A DNA stretch of 64,000 bases, from positions 372,001-436,000 of the forward strand of contig NZ_VTPY01000003.1 of the NCBI RefSeq assembly GCF_008297955.1. Reading direction: 5' to 3'. The notes under the pieces were generated by a model. The model had not been told where the DNA came from. It did not search any database and was given only the letters and a program-made list of their open reading frames with translations. The position numbers and the translations under genes are program-made. Every line of letters starts with the position of its first letter. The stretch's first letter is position 1. This stretch comes from Billgrantia pellis. GTDB lineage: Bacteria > Pseudomonadota > Gammaproteobacteria > Pseudomonadales > Halomonadaceae. This document shows, in pieces, positions 25,620-35,405 of this stretch.

Positions 25620-27323
25620 ATGTCGGATACGACTCTAGCCCTACTCGCCTTCACACCGCTATTACTCGCGGGCATTCTGCTGATCGGCTTCCGCATGGCC
25701 GCTAAAATCGCCATGCCCGTAGTCTTCCTGGTGACGGCCGTGATCGCCCTCACCGCCTGGGAGATGAGTTTCTCACGGGTCCTAGCCTCCACCTTCCAAG
25801 GCCTGATTCAAACGGCAGGTCTGCTGTGGATCATCTTCGGCGCTATCCTTCTACTCAACACGCTAAAGCACTCGGGTGGCATCACTGCGATCCGCAATGG
25901 CTTCTCGGGCATCAGCCCCGACCGCCGCGTCCAGGCCCTGATCGTGGCTTGGCTGTTCGGCTGCTTCATCGAAGGGGCCTCCGGCTTCGGCACCCCGGCC
26001 GCCGTGGCCGCCCCGCTGATGGTGGCGCTCGGCTTCCCGGCGCTGGCCGCCGTGGTGGTGGGCATGATGTTACAGTCTACCCCGGTCTCCTTCGGCGCCG
26101 TGGGTACTCCCATCGTCGTCGGTGTCTCCAGTGGCCTCGATCGCGCCGGCATCACCGAAACCCTCGAAGCCGGCGGTTCGAGCTGGGACGTCTTTTTCCA
26201 GCTCATCACCAGCGAAGTGGCCATCACGCACGGCATCGTCGGCATTCTGATGCCGTTGATTCTGGTCACCGTGATGGTGCGTTTCTTTGGCGCCAACCGC
26301 TCCTGGACCGAAGGGCTCTCCATCGCACCGTTCGCGATATTTACCGGTTTCGCGTTCGTCATTCCCTACGTGCTGGTCGGCATCTTCCTGGGTCCGGAGT
26401 TCCCCTCGATGATTGGCGCCATGGTGGGGCTGGCCATCGTCGTACCCGCGGCGCGCCGGGGCTTTCTACTGCCCAAGGATACCTGGGACTTCCCTGACGC
26501 CTCCGCGTGGCCGGATTCGTGGGTCGGCAGCTTCCAGATCAAGCTCGACGAACTCAGTGAAAAAGCACCGATGTCGGCCCTGCGCGGCTGGCTTCCGTAT
26601 GTCCTGCTGGCCCTTTTCCTGGTGGCGTCACGTGTGATTGACCCGCTGCGCGCCGCTCTCAACTCGGTAAGTTTCGGCTGGACCAACATTCTCGGCGAGG
26701 CAGGGATCAGTGGCAGCATCGAGCCCCTGTTCCTGCCCGGCGGCATCATTCTCATGGTGGTGCTGGTCACCTACTTCCTGCACCAGATGAACGGGCGCAA
26801 GCTCAGCGCGGCCGTCTCGGAATCGACCAAGACCATCTTCGGCGCCGGCTTTGTGCTGATCTTCACCGTGCCCATGGTGCGCATTCTGATCAACTCGGGC
26901 GTCAACGCCGCCGATCTTGCCTCCATGCCGGTTACCATGGCCCAGTTCGTGGCCAGCAGCGTGGGCGACGTGTACCCCTTCTTCGCCCCTGCCGTGGGTG
27001 CGCTGGGCGCCTTCATCGCCGGCTCCAACACCGTGTCCAACCTGATGCTGGCCGACTTCCAGTTCAACGTGGCCAGCGCGCTCGGCGTCTCCACCGCCAT
27101 GATGGTAGCGCTGCAGGCCGTGGGGGCTGCTGCCGGTAACATGATCGCCATCCACAACGTGGTGGCGGCTTCGGCGACCGTGGGCCTGCTCGGTCGCGAG
27201 GGCGAAACCATCCGTAAGACGATCCTGCCGACGCTGTACTACCTGGCCTTCGCGGGTACCATTGCCCTGGTGGCCTTCTACGTGATCGGCGTCTCCGACC
27301 CGCTGCTTCAGATCGGCAGCTGA
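25620..27323 (+). CDS. lldP: L-lactate permease
   Basis: Lactate/glycolate:proton symporter family protein, 567 aa with about 13 membrane segments. Typical blocks: [50 protein letters not shown], then [22 protein letters not shown] and [31 protein letters not shown] 25620 is preceded by GAGGAAACG. It has its own operator and terminator, thus a single-gene unit. Related carriers also move glycolate, which fits the glc operon at 40-45 kb. Confidence 0.95.
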   Translation: MSDTTLALLAFTPLLLAGILLIGFRMAAKIAMPVVFLVTAVIALTAWEMSFSRVLASTFQGLIQTAGLLWIIFGAILLLNTLKHSGGITAIRNGFSGISPDRRVQALIVAWLFGCFIEGASGFGTPAAVAAPLMVALGFPALAAVVVGMMLQSTPVSFGAVGTPIVVGVSSGLDRAGITETLEAGGSSWDVFFQLITSEVAITHGIVGILMPLILVTVMVRFFGANRSWTEGLSIAPFAIFTGFAFVIPYVLVGIFLGPEFPSMIGAMVGLAIVVPAARRGFLLPKDTWDFPDASAWPDSWVGSFQIKLDELSEKAPMSALRGWLPYVLLALFLVASRVIDPLRAALNSVSFGWTNILGEAGISGSIEPLFLPGGIILMVVLVTYFLHQMNGRKLSAAVSESTKTIFGAGFVLIFTVPMVRILINSGVNAADLASMPVTMAQFVASSVGDVYPFFAPAVGALGAFIAGSNTVSNLMLADFQFNVASALGVSTAMMVALQAVGAAAGNMIAIHNVVAASATVGLLGREGETIRKTILPTLYYLAFAGTIALVAFYVIGVSDPLLQIGS

Positions 27324-27340
27324 CGCCACCGCAACGAGAC

Positions 27341-27374
27341 AGCCCTGTGTCGTCACGGACACAGGGCTTTTTCT
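27341..27374 (+). terminator. Rho-independent terminator after lldP
   Basis: Perfect 11-bp stem AGCCCTGTGTC / GACACAGGGCT with loop GTCACG and a TTTTT run. Confidence 0.88.
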
Positions 27375-27390
27375 TGTTCCCCAAGAGCGC

Positions 27391-27915
27391 TCAACCGATA
27401 CGCTTGAGCTCGCGTGCATGCCGACTGCCGCGCTCGACGTAGCCCGCCGCGTTCTTCGCTAGCCCTTCGATCGCCTCGGGCGAGAGTTGGCGAATCACCT
27501 TGGCCGGCGCGCCGACGATCAGCGAATTGTCGGAAAAGGTGGCTCCCTCCTTGACTACCGCCCCGGCGGCCACCAGGCAGTTCCTGCCGATCACCGCACC
27601 GTTGAGGATCACCGCCTGGATGCCGATCAAGCTGCCGTCGCCGATAGTACAGCCGTGCAGCATGGCCTGATGGCCCACCGTCACGTCATTGCCCACGTTT
27701 AAGGGGAAACCGGGATCGGCATGGAGCACTGCGCCGTCCTGGATATTGCTGCGTTCGCCGACCTCGAGGTGGTCGGTATCGCCGCGCAGCACCGCCTGGT
27801 ACCAGATGCTGGCATGATCTCCAAGTGTGACCTGACCGATCACGTCGGCCGTCTCGGCCACATAGACGTTCCCGCCTATCTGCGGCCGATGCTCGCCATA
27901 CTGATAGATTGCCAT
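27391..27915 (-). CDS. Gamma-class carbonic anhydrase family protein (YrdA-like)
   Basis: 174-aa left-handed beta-helix protein made of hexapeptide repeats (GDHASI, GERSNI, GNDVTV, GDGSLI, GRNCLV). The three metal-ligand histidines His65, His82 and His87 are present. Members bind zinc or iron; many have weak or no carbonic anhydrase activity. It follows ltaE in the same direction with a 49-bp gap. Role unknown beyond the family. Confidence 0.88.
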   Translation of the reverse strand: MAIYQYGEHRPQIGGNVYVAETADVIGQVTLGDHASIWYQAVLRGDTDHLEVGERSNIQDGAVLHADPGFPLNVGNDVTVGHQAMLHGCTIGDGSLIGIQAVILNGAVIGRNCLVAAGAVVKEGATFSDNSLIVGAPAKVIRQLSPEAIEGLAKNAAGYVERGSRHARELKRIG

Positions 27916-27964
27916 GACTTACCCTCCGTAGACTTTCCTCCAGAGACTGCCCGCCCCAAGAGGC

Positions 27965-28969
27965 TCAGGTGGCAAAATATGCCTTGAAACTCGCCACAAC
28001 ATGGTGGATGTCACCCGCCGAAACGTCGAGGTGGGTCACCATGCGCAGCGTCGGAGCTGCGGCAACGAGGATGCCCCTCTCGGCCAGAAACGTGCCGAGC
28101 GCGGCACAGTGAGACTCGGGAACCGACACGATGACCATGTTGGTGTCGCACGCCCTCACCTCGACCGTTGCTATCTCACCAAGGCCTTGTGCCAATTGCC
28201 GGGCGTTGTGGTGATCCTCCGCCAAGCGTTCGATGTGATGTCGAAGGGCATACCGGCAGCCCGCCGCCAGGATGCCCACTTGACGCATGCCTCCCCCCAA
28301 CGTCTTGCGCCAGCGTCGGGCACGCCCGATAAAGGCCTCGTTTCCCAGCAGCACCGAACCCACCGGGGCGCCTAGCCCCTTGGAGAAACAAAGTGACACG
28401 GAATCGAACCCTCGGCAGAGCGCCGCCAGCGGACGCCCCGAGGCCACCGCGGAGTTGAACAACCGCGCCCCGTCCAGATGCGTGGCCAAGCCAAGACCCC
28501 GTGCCAGCTCGGTGGCCTCCCGCGTATACGCCTCGGGCAGTACCTTGCCGCGAAACGTGTTCTCCAGCGCCAGCAGACGGGTTTTGGCGTGATGAATGTC
28601 CTCTCCCTTGACGGCTCGTCGCAGCCGATCGAGGGCCAGGCTGCCATCGGCCTCGTGGGGCAGCGGCTGAGCGGAGATCCCGCCCAACGCCGCGGCCCCT
28701 CCCCCTTCATCCCGATAGATATGGGAGCCGTCGCCAGCGAGGAACTCGTCGCCCCGCTGGCAATGCGTCAGCAGCGCGATCAGGTTGCTCTGGGTCCCCG
28801 AGGGCACGAACAAGCCGGCCCTCATGCCGGCATGCTCGGCCACTTCGGCCTCGAAAGCCGTAACCGTCGGATCGTCGCGCCAAACGTCATCGCCGACTTC
28901 GGCACGGGCCATGGCCTCACGCATGGCGGCGGTGGGTCGGGTCACGGTGTCACTGCGTAGATCGATCAT
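27965..28969 (-). CDS. ltaE: Low-specificity L-threonine aldolase
   Basis: PLP enzyme cleaving L-threonine or allo-threonine and related beta-hydroxy amino acids to glycine and an aldehyde. 334 aa: MIDLRSDTVTRPT start, HLDGARLFN with the cofactor Asp, and PLP Lys197 in LCFSKGLGAPVGS. ATG 28969 matches the universally conserved N-terminus; a longer upstream frame runs through the neighbouring gene. It lies 73 bp after the FAD/Fe-S dehydrogenase in the same direction and may be the tail of that long operon, where it would link glycine with an aldehyde or oxo-acid. Confidence 0.93.
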   Translation of the reverse strand: MIDLRSDTVTRPTAAMREAMARAEVGDDVWRDDPTVTAFEAEVAEHAGMRAGLFVPSGTQSNLIALLTHCQRGDEFLAGDGSHIYRDEGGGAAALGGISAQPLPHEADGSLALDRLRRAVKGEDIHHAKTRLLALENTFRGKVLPEAYTREATELARGLGLATHLDGARLFNSAVASGRPLAALCRGFDSVSLCFSKGLGAPVGSVLLGNEAFIGRARRWRKTLGGGMRQVGILAAGCRYALRHHIERLAEDHHNARQLAQGLGEIATVEVRACDTNMVIVSVPESHCAALGTFLAERGILVAAAPTLRMVTHLDVSAGDIHHVVASFKAYFAT

Positions 28970-29042
28970 TGTGTCGTTCGCCCTCACGGTACCGGGCCGA
29001 CAGCGGTCGTCCCATGAAGCGATGTTGCCTCGCGGGCTCGCT

Positions 29043-32039
29043 TCAGACCAGCGACTTCTCCAGCAGACGCGCCACGTGCACCGCCTCGCGTCCGCTGCCG
29101 TCGTGAATCTGGTGGCGACAGCTCGTGCCACCGGCAACCAGCACGGTGTCGTCGTCAGCTTGACGAATCGCCGGTAACAGCGACAGTTCGGCCATTCGCA
29201 TCGAGGCCTCGTAATGCTCCGCCTCGTAGCCGAAACTGCCCGCCATGCCGCAGCAAGAGGATGCGATCGTCTCGACCTCGAGCCTTGGAATCCAGGCGAG
29301 CACCCGCTCGATCGGACGCAACGCATCGAAGGCCTTCTGGTGGCAGTGGCCATGCAGCATCGCCCTGGAATAATCGACCGGCTTGAATTCGAGCGCCAAC
29401 TCCCCCGCGTCGTGTGCTTTGACCAGGAACTCCTCGAACAACAGGGCCGAATCGGCAAGTCGTCGCGCCGCGTCTCCGAAGCCATACTGCAGAAATTCGT
29501 CGCGCATGCTCAGCAGGCACGACGGCTCGAGCCCGACGATAGGCACGCCGCGCTCGACGAAGGGCAGCAGATGGTCAAGGGAGCGTTTCGCCTCGGCTCT
29601 GGCCTTGTCGAACTGGCCCGAGGAAAGGTAGGTACGCCCGCAGCACAGCGGACGTTCGCCCGGCTTGACGTTGAGGTGCACGCCATAACCGGCCTTCTCC
29701 AGCACCCGTTTGGCGGCGCGAGCGTTTTCGCTCTCCATGTAGTTATTGAAGGTATCGACGAACAGCAACACCTCACGGGACGCCTGCATCGATCGGCCCT
29801 GGTCCTCGGCCAGGAAATTGCCATGGAATCGAGGAAAGTCACGCTGCTCGGCCAGCCCGAGCGCCTGCTTCACTCGCCGCGAGACGAAGGGCAACCGCTC
29901 GGCGGCGCCCAGCAAGCCTGAGATTCGGCTCGCCCAAGGCGCGTAGCGCGGCATCTCGCCGACCAGACGATCGCGCAGCGTGAGCCCCTTGACCTTTGCC
30001 CGGGCGGTACGTGCCTCAATCTTGAACTTGGCCATGTCGATACCCGTGGGACAGTCGCGTCGGCAGCCCTTGCACGACACGCACAGGTCCAGCGCCTCCT
30101 TGACCTCGTCGCTGGCCAACCCTTCGTCACCGAGCTGGCCGGACAGCACCATGCGTAGGGTATTCGCACGTCCACGCGTCAGGTGTTGCTCATCGCGAGT
30201 GATGCGGTAACTGGGGCACATGGTGCCGGCATCGAACTTGCGGCAGTGGCCGTTGTTGTTACACATCTCCACCGCCATGGCGAGGCCGTGGGTGGCATCG
30301 CCGCCAGTCCCGGGTGCGCTCTGCTCACCGGTCAGCGGGGCGCGCTCGACGTCCCACGCCGACCAGTCGAATACCGGGGTCAGCGGAATCCTGCGATAAG
30401 AGGCCGGAAAGCGGAAGTAGTCCTCGTCGTCCATCTTCGGCGTGTCGACGATCTTGCCGGGATTGAAGAGGTTTTCCGGATCGAAGAGCCGCTTCACCTC
30501 CTTGAAGGCGCCATTGACGGTACTGCCGAATTGCCAGGCGACCCATTCGCCGCGACACAGCCCGTCGCCGTGCTCGCCGGAATAGGCCCCCTTGTACTCG
30601 CGAACCAGTGCCGAAGCCTGCTCGGCGATCTCGCGCATCTTCTTGGCGCCATCGCGACGCATGTCGAGAATCGGCCTAACGTGCAGGGTACCGACGCTGG
30701 CATGGGCGTACCACGTGCCCTCGGTGCCGTGGCGATGGAACACTTCGGTCAGCTTGTCGGTGTATTCGGCCAGATGCTCGAGCGGCACCGCGCAATCTTC
30801 GATGAAGGAGACCGGCTTGCCGTCCCCCTTCATGCTCATCATGATGTTGAGCCCCGCCTTGCGCACGTCCCACAACGCCTTCTGCTCAACCGGCTCCGGC
30901 ATGTCGACCACGCACCCCGGCAGCCCCAGGTCGGCCAGCAATTCATTGAGTCGTGCCAGAGACGCCAGTTGGGCGTCGCGGTCGACGCCAGCGAATTCCA
31001 CCAACAGGATCGCCTCGGGCTTGCCGATCAGTGCCCTCTCGATCACCGGGCGGAAGGACGGATTCTCCAGCGACAGCTCGATCATCGTGCGGTCGACCAG
31101 CTCCACCGCGGTGGGATCCAGGGTGACGATGTGCTGGGTGACGTCCATCGCCTGGTAGAAGGTGGGAAAATTCACCACCCCGAGCACCTTATGGTCGGGT
31201 AGCGGCGAAAGCCTCAACTTGATGCGCCGGCTGACCGCCAGGGTGCCCTCGGAACCCACCAGCAGATGCGCCAGGTTGACGCGCCCGTCCGGGTCGTAGG
31301 GCTTGGGATTCTGGCAGTCGAAGATATCGAGGTTGTAACCGCCCACCCGCCGGAGCACCTTGGGAAAATGCTCGCGGATCTCCGAGGCTACGCCTGTGGC
31401 GATCGCCTTGACGCTCTCCGCCAGCTCCCGCACCCGTCCCGAGGCAGGCAGCTCCTCTACGAACCCGAAGCGGCCCTCACTGCCGTCGGCCAGCAGCGCC
31501 TCCATCCCCAGCACGTTATGCACCATGTTGCCGTAGCGTATCGAGCGCGACCCGCAGGAGTTGTTGCCGGCCATGCCGCCGAGAGTGCACTGGGCACTGG
31601 TGGACACGTCCACCGGGTACCACAGGCCATGGGGCTTGAGCCAGGCGTTGAGGTGGTCGAGCACGATGCCGGGCTCGACCACCACGGTGCGCGCCTCGGC
31701 ATCGAATTCGACGATCTGATTGAGCCAGTGGGAATTGTCGATCACCACCGCCTCGCCCACCGTCTGGCCACACTGGCTGGTGCCGGCGCCCCGCGCCAGC
31801 ACCGGTACCCGGGCGTCGCGAGCGATGTCCAGGGCCAACGTCAGGTCGCGTTGATCGCGGGGTATGACCACTCCGACCGGCATCACCTGGTAGATCGACG
31901 CATCGGTCGAGTAGCGACCCCGGGAGGCATGGTCGAACAGCACTTCGCCCTGCAGCTCCCGTGAAAACCGGGTGGCCAAATCGGTGACCGGCTTGACCCT
32001 GGCATCCCGAGACCGGGTGTTATCCTTCAGGGATGTCAT
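29043..32039 (-). CDS. FAD/Fe-S D-2-hydroxyacid dehydrogenase (D-lactate dehydrogenase-like)
   Basis: 998-aa fusion: N-terminal FAD-binding PCMH domain (PVLARGAGTSQCGQTVG and STSAQCTLGGMAGNNSCGS), FAD C-terminal domain with GEHGDG and LFDPENLFNPGKIVD, a ferredoxin module (CNNNGHCRKFDAGTMCPSYRIT; CVSCKGCRRDCPTGID) and CCG-type cysteine domains (CCGMAGSFGYEAEHYEAS). This architecture is shared by bacterial D-lactate and D-2-hydroxyglutarate dehydrogenases of about 1000 aa feeding the quinone pool. It follows the class V aminotransferase by 37 bp, so D-lactate is not the only plausible substrate. Start 32039 has an AGGAGG-like site. Confidence 0.88.
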   Translation of the reverse strand: MTSLKDNTRSRDARVKPVTDLATRFSRELQGEVLFDHASRGRYSTDASIYQVMPVGVVIPRDQRDLTLALDIARDARVPVLARGAGTSQCGQTVGEAVVIDNSHWLNQIVEFDAEARTVVVEPGIVLDHLNAWLKPHGLWYPVDVSTSAQCTLGGMAGNNSCGSRSIRYGNMVHNVLGMEALLADGSEGRFGFVEELPASGRVRELAESVKAIATGVASEIREHFPKVLRRVGGYNLDIFDCQNPKPYDPDGRVNLAHLLVGSEGTLAVSRRIKLRLSPLPDHKVLGVVNFPTFYQAMDVTQHIVTLDPTAVELVDRTMIELSLENPSFRPVIERALIGKPEAILLVEFAGVDRDAQLASLARLNELLADLGLPGCVVDMPEPVEQKALWDVRKAGLNIMMSMKGDGKPVSFIEDCAVPLEHLAEYTDKLTEVFHRHGTEGTWYAHASVGTLHVRPILDMRRDGAKKMREIAEQASALVREYKGAYSGEHGDGLCRGEWVAWQFGSTVNGAFKEVKRLFDPENLFNPGKIVDTPKMDDEDYFRFPASYRRIPLTPVFDWSAWDVERAPLTGEQSAPGTGGDATHGLAMAVEMCNNNGHCRKFDAGTMCPSYRITRDEQHLTRGRANTLRMVLSGQLGDEGLASDEVKEALDLCVSCKGCRRDCPTGIDMAKFKIEARTARAKVKGLTLRDRLVGEMPRYAPWASRISGLLGAAERLPFVSRRVKQALGLAEQRDFPRFHGNFLAEDQGRSMQASREVLLFVDTFNNYMESENARAAKRVLEKAGYGVHLNVKPGERPLCCGRTYLSSGQFDKARAEAKRSLDHLLPFVERGVPIVGLEPSCLLSMRDEFLQYGFGDAARRLADSALLFEEFLVKAHDAGELALEFKPVDYSRAMLHGHCHQKAFDALRPIERVLAWIPRLEVETIASSCCGMAGSFGYEAEHYEASMRMAELSLLPAIRQADDDTVLVAGGTSCRHQIHDGSGREAVHVARLLEKSLV

Positions 32040-32076
32040 GCTTCCCTCCTAGCCGTGCTGCTGATCAAAGCCGATG

Positions 32077-33285
32077 TCAATGGCCGCTTTTCAGCGGGTG
32101 GTTGGCGAAGTAGTCGAGCGCGGCGCAGACACCGCTCTCCTTGAGTTCTACCCCGGCCAGTTTCATGCCTGCCTCGCAGCCGCCCAGCGTGGCGATCAGC
32201 GTCAGGTCGTTGCAATCGCCCAGATGGCCGATGCGAAACATCTTGCCCTTGGCTTTGCCAAGGCCCATGCCCAGCGACAGGTCGAAGCGCTCGTAGATGA
32301 CCTTGCGGATCTCGTCGGCATCGACGCCCTCCGGCATTACCACGCCGGTCAGCACCGGCGAATAGACGGCGGCATCCTGGCACTGGATTTCCAGCCCCCA
32401 GGCCTCGACCGCCCGGCGCACGCCGGCGGCCCAGCGCTGGTGGCGCGCCAGCACGTGGTCGAGCCCTTCATCCAACAACATGTCCAGCGACTCGTTGAGT
32501 CCATAGAGCAGATTGGTGTTGGGGGTATAGGGCCAGTAGCCGTTCTTGTTGGCCTCGAGGACCTCGTCCCAGGCCCAGAAGCTCTTCGGCATGCGGTTGT
32601 GGCGGCTGGCCTCGATGGCCTTGTCGGAAACGGCGTTAAAGCTGATGCCCGGGGGCAGCATCAAGCCTTTCTGGGAGCCGGAGATGGTCACGTCCACGCC
32701 CCACTCATCATGGCGATAATCGGCGCTGGCCAGGCCCGAGATGGTGTCGACCAGCAGCAGTGCCGGGTGGCCAGCCGCATCGATGGCACGACGCACCGCG
32801 GCGATATCGCTGGTCACTCCGGTGGAGGTTTCGTTGTGGACGACGCAGACGGCCTTGAGCTCATGCGCCGTGTCTTCCTTCAGACGCGCCTCGATCATGT
32901 CGGCCTGGACGCCGTGGCGCCATCCCTCGTAACCGGGTAGGCCGATGAACTCGGGCTCAAGTTGCAGGCGTCGCGCCATCTTGTGCCATAGAGTGGCGAA
33001 ATGGCCGGTCTCGAACATCAACACCCGGTCACCCGGGGACAAGGTATTGGAGAGAGCCGCCTCCCAGGCGCCGGTACCGGACGCTGGGTAGATGATCACC
33101 GGATGGTGCGTCTTGAAGACTTTCTTGATCTTATTCAGCAGCGTGAGCCCCAGGGCGCCGAACTCCGGGCCGCGGTGGTCGATGGTCGGCAGGCTCATGG
33201 CACGCAGAATGCGATCCGGCACCGGCGAGGGGCCGGGGATTTGCAGGAAGTGACGGCCGGAAGGATGGAAATCGAGGTTCAGCAT
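32077..33285 (-). CDS. Class V aminotransferase (serine/alanine-glyoxylate type)
   Basis: 402-aa PLP enzyme of the serine-glyoxylate/aspartate-glyoxylate aminotransferase group, making glycine from glyoxylate. It shows LQIPGPSPVPDRILRAMSLPTIDHRGPEF, YPASGTGAWEAA, VVHNETSTGV, LLVDTISGLAS and PLP Lys206 in ISGSQKGLMLPPG. ATG 33285 has GGAGA eight bases upstream. A TGAATTCA palindrome lies 38-45 bp before the start. It sits between the CoA-transferase and FAD/Fe-S dehydrogenase genes and can use glyoxylate from AllA or GlcDEF. Amino donor not determinable. Confidence 0.9.
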   Translation of the reverse strand: MLNLDFHPSGRHFLQIPGPSPVPDRILRAMSLPTIDHRGPEFGALGLTLLNKIKKVFKTHHPVIIYPASGTGAWEAALSNTLSPGDRVLMFETGHFATLWHKMARRLQLEPEFIGLPGYEGWRHGVQADMIEARLKEDTAHELKAVCVVHNETSTGVTSDIAAVRRAIDAAGHPALLLVDTISGLASADYRHDEWGVDVTISGSQKGLMLPPGISFNAVSDKAIEASRHNRMPKSFWAWDEVLEANKNGYWPYTPNTNLLYGLNESLDMLLDEGLDHVLARHQRWAAGVRRAVEAWGLEIQCQDAAVYSPVLTGVVMPEGVDADEIRKVIYERFDLSLGMGLGKAKGKMFRIGHLGDCNDLTLIATLGGCEAGMKLAGVELKESGVCAALDYFANHPLKSGH

Positions 33286-33321
33286 GCGGTTATCTCCAAT
33301 GCACATTTTGTATTTTTGATA

Positions 33322-33329
33322 ATGAATTC
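33322..33329. promoter_or_regulatory. ATGAATTC operator-like element before the aminotransferase
   Basis: GATAATGAATTCAC shares GATAATGAATT with the reverse strand of the 38.4-kb element and the ATGAATT core with the 38.98-kb element. The 64-bp gap is AT-rich. Confidence 0.45.
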
Positions 33330-33349
33330 ACTTTTAAACAACAAAAGAG

Positions 33350-34537
33350 TTACCTGATACAACCCTCTTCTCGCAGCGTCTCGAGTTGCTCCGCGGAGAG
33401 TCCGAGCTCCGCCAGTACCTCATCGGTATGCTGGCCGAATAGCGGCGCCGGGCTTCTGATCTGCGAAGGCGTGCGTGAAAACTTGCTGGGAAAACCGATG
33501 GTCTTCATCTTGCCGATCACCGGGTGTTCCATTTCCTGCACCATGCCGCGGGCCTGATAGTGTTCGTCCTGCATGGCCTGGGCGAAGTCATTGATCGGCC
33601 CGGCCGGTACACCGGCCTTGTCGCAGAGATCCAGCCAGTGATGCATTTCCCGCCCGACCATGATCTCCTCCAGCACCGCCTCGAGTTCCTCGACGTGCTG
33701 GCCACGGTCGTAGTTGGTCTGGAAGCGTGGCTCAACCAGCAGATCCTCTCGCTCGAGCACGTCCCGGCAGAAGCGCTCCCAGGTACGCTGATTGGCACAG
33801 CCCAGCATGATGTAGCCGTCGCTGGCCTTGACCGCCTGGTAAGGGGCGGAGACACGATGCCGCCAGCCGGTGGGCTCAGGGACTCTGCCCTCGGCGAAGT
33901 AGGCGGCCGCCTCCCAGGTGAACCAGGGCAGGCCGCACTCGGTGATGGCGATGTCGATATGCTGCCCTTCCCCCGTGTTCATCCGATGGATATACGCGGC
34001 CAGAATCGAGTAGACGGCCGTGATGCCCGCACCGATGTCATAGACGGCGATGCCGGTTTTCAGCGGCCGCCGGCCCGGTTCTCCGGTCATCGACATCAGG
34101 CCGGTCATGCCTTGGGCCACCAGGTCGAAACCGCCACGATGGCTGTAGGGGCCGGTCTGGCCGTAACCGGAGATGGAGCAATAGACGATGCCCGGATTGA
34201 TTTCCCTGATGGTGTCGTAGTCGATCGCAAGCGATCGGGTCACCCCGGTGCGGTAGTTCTCGACGATGACGTCGGCGTCCTTGGCCAAGCGGTAAAAGAT
34301 CTCCCGGGCCCGTTCGTCTTTCAGATTGAGGGAGATGCTCTTCTTGTTACGGTTGATCTGCGAGAAGCAGGTCGACTCGTCGTTGACGTAGGGGCCCATC
34401 TGGCGGCTGTCATCGCCGCCTTTGATCTTCTCGACCTTGAGCACGTCGGCCCCCATGTCGGCCAACACCATGGTGCAGTAAGGCCCCGCCATGATCTGGG
34501 AGATATCCAGTACTTTCAGGTTCTGTAAGGGAAGCAT
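33350..34537 (-). CDS. Family III CoA-transferase (CaiB/BaiF)
   Basis: Moves CoA between carboxylic acids through an aspartyl-CoA intermediate. 395 aa: LKVLDISQIMAGPYCTMVLADMGADVLKVEKI, SISGYGQTGPYSHRGGFDLVAQGMTGLMSMTGEP with the catalytic Asp in GFDLV, and KTGIAVYDIGAG. ATG 34537 with GGAG is preferred over a GTG nine bases earlier. Followed by the aminotransferase and preceded by the enoyl-CoA hydratase gene. It probably activates the acid imported by the adjacent TRAP system. Acyl substrate unknown. Confidence 0.92.
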   Translation of the reverse strand: MLPLQNLKVLDISQIMAGPYCTMVLADMGADVLKVEKIKGGDDSRQMGPYVNDESTCFSQINRNKKSISLNLKDERAREIFYRLAKDADVIVENYRTGVTRSLAIDYDTIREINPGIVYCSISGYGQTGPYSHRGGFDLVAQGMTGLMSMTGEPGRRPLKTGIAVYDIGAGITAVYSILAAYIHRMNTGEGQHIDIAITECGLPWFTWEAAAYFAEGRVPEPTGWRHRVSAPYQAVKASDGYIMLGCANQRTWERFCRDVLEREDLLVEPRFQTNYDRGQHVEELEAVLEEIMVGREMHHWLDLCDKAGVPAGPINDFAQAMQDEHYQARGMVQEMEHPVIGKMKTIGFPSKFSRTPSQIRSPAPLFGQHTDEVLAELGLSAEQLETLREEGCIR

Positions 34538-34592
34538 GCACTCCACTCCACTTGTCGATGAGTTGGCTCTTGCCTGAGCGTTGTCACAGGCG

Positions 34593-35375
34593 TTAATGAC
34601 CGGTCCACTCGAAGGGTGTCTTGTTGAGAAACTTGTTCACCGCCGCCTGGAAATCGTCGCTCATATAGCAGGTGGTAACCCAGTCATCGCCAGCGTCCGC
34701 GGCGGCCCTGCGCGCCTCCAGGACCCGCCCCACCAGCGCCTTGCTGGCTCGGACGGTGAGCGGCGCGCGCCGGCCGAATTCGGCCGCGATGGAGGTCACC
34801 TCGTCGACGATCGTTTCGGGAGCGAAAACGCCGTTGACCAGCCCCACCTGCCGCGCTTCCTCGGCATCGAACAGCTTGGCCATCATCAGCGCCTCCTTGG
34901 TGCGGGCGACGCCGATCATGTCGACCATCCGCGAGACGTTGGTCATCGACAGGGTATTGCCCAGCGTCCTGGCGATGGGTACGCCGAACTTCATCGAAGG
35001 CGTGCAGTAACGGAAGTCACAGGCCAGCGCCAGGGCGGCCCCGCCTCCCACACAGGCGCCTTCGATCAGGGCAATGGTCGGCTTGGGTAATGCCTCCAAC
35101 TTGCCAACCACCCGGTCGATGCGCCGCTCATAAGCGACGGCATCCTCCGGTTGAGAGAATTCGGCAAACTGGTTGATATCGGTACCCGCCACGAAGGCCT
35201 CTCCGCCGACGCCATGCAGCACCACCGCCTGGACGTCGTCGTCCACGGCGAGCCGGTCGCAGCAGGCCTCGAGCGCGTCGTACATTTCCCAGGTCATGGC
35301 GTTGCGGCTGTCGGGTCGGTTGAAGCCGATCCAGGCGAGGGCTCCCTCGCGCCGGAAGATCAATGAATCAGCCAT
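34593..35375 (-). CDS. Enoyl-CoA hydratase/isomerase family protein
   Basis: 260-aa crotonase-fold enzyme. The oxyanion-hole segments AFVAGTDINQFAEF and EGACVGGGAALALACDFRYC are clear. Where classical hydratases have two catalytic glutamates, this sequence shows MKFGVPIARTLGNTLSM, so the hydratase acids are not obviously both present; isomerase, decarboxylase or hydrolase chemistry remains possible. It lies 55 bp before the CoA-transferase gene and 30 bp after dctM, in the same operon. Confidence 0.88.
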   Translation of the reverse strand: MADSLIFRREGALAWIGFNRPDSRNAMTWEMYDALEACCDRLAVDDDVQAVVLHGVGGEAFVAGTDINQFAEFSQPEDAVAYERRIDRVVGKLEALPKPTIALIEGACVGGGAALALACDFRYCTPSMKFGVPIARTLGNTLSMTNVSRMVDMIGVARTKEALMMAKLFDAEEARQVGLVNGVFAPETIVDEVTSIAAEFGRRAPLTVRASKALVGRVLEARRAAADAGDDWVTTCYMSDDFQAAVNKFLNKTPFEWTGH

Positions 35376-35405
35376 CCGAATTCTCCTCTCAGGGGGTCGT
35401 CGGGC

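Noticed and set aside
29043..29485. N-terminal extension of the threonine aldolase frame
   Set aside because: It runs out of frame through the FAD/Fe-S dehydrogenase gene; the conserved MIDLRSDTVTRPT start at 28969 is clear.
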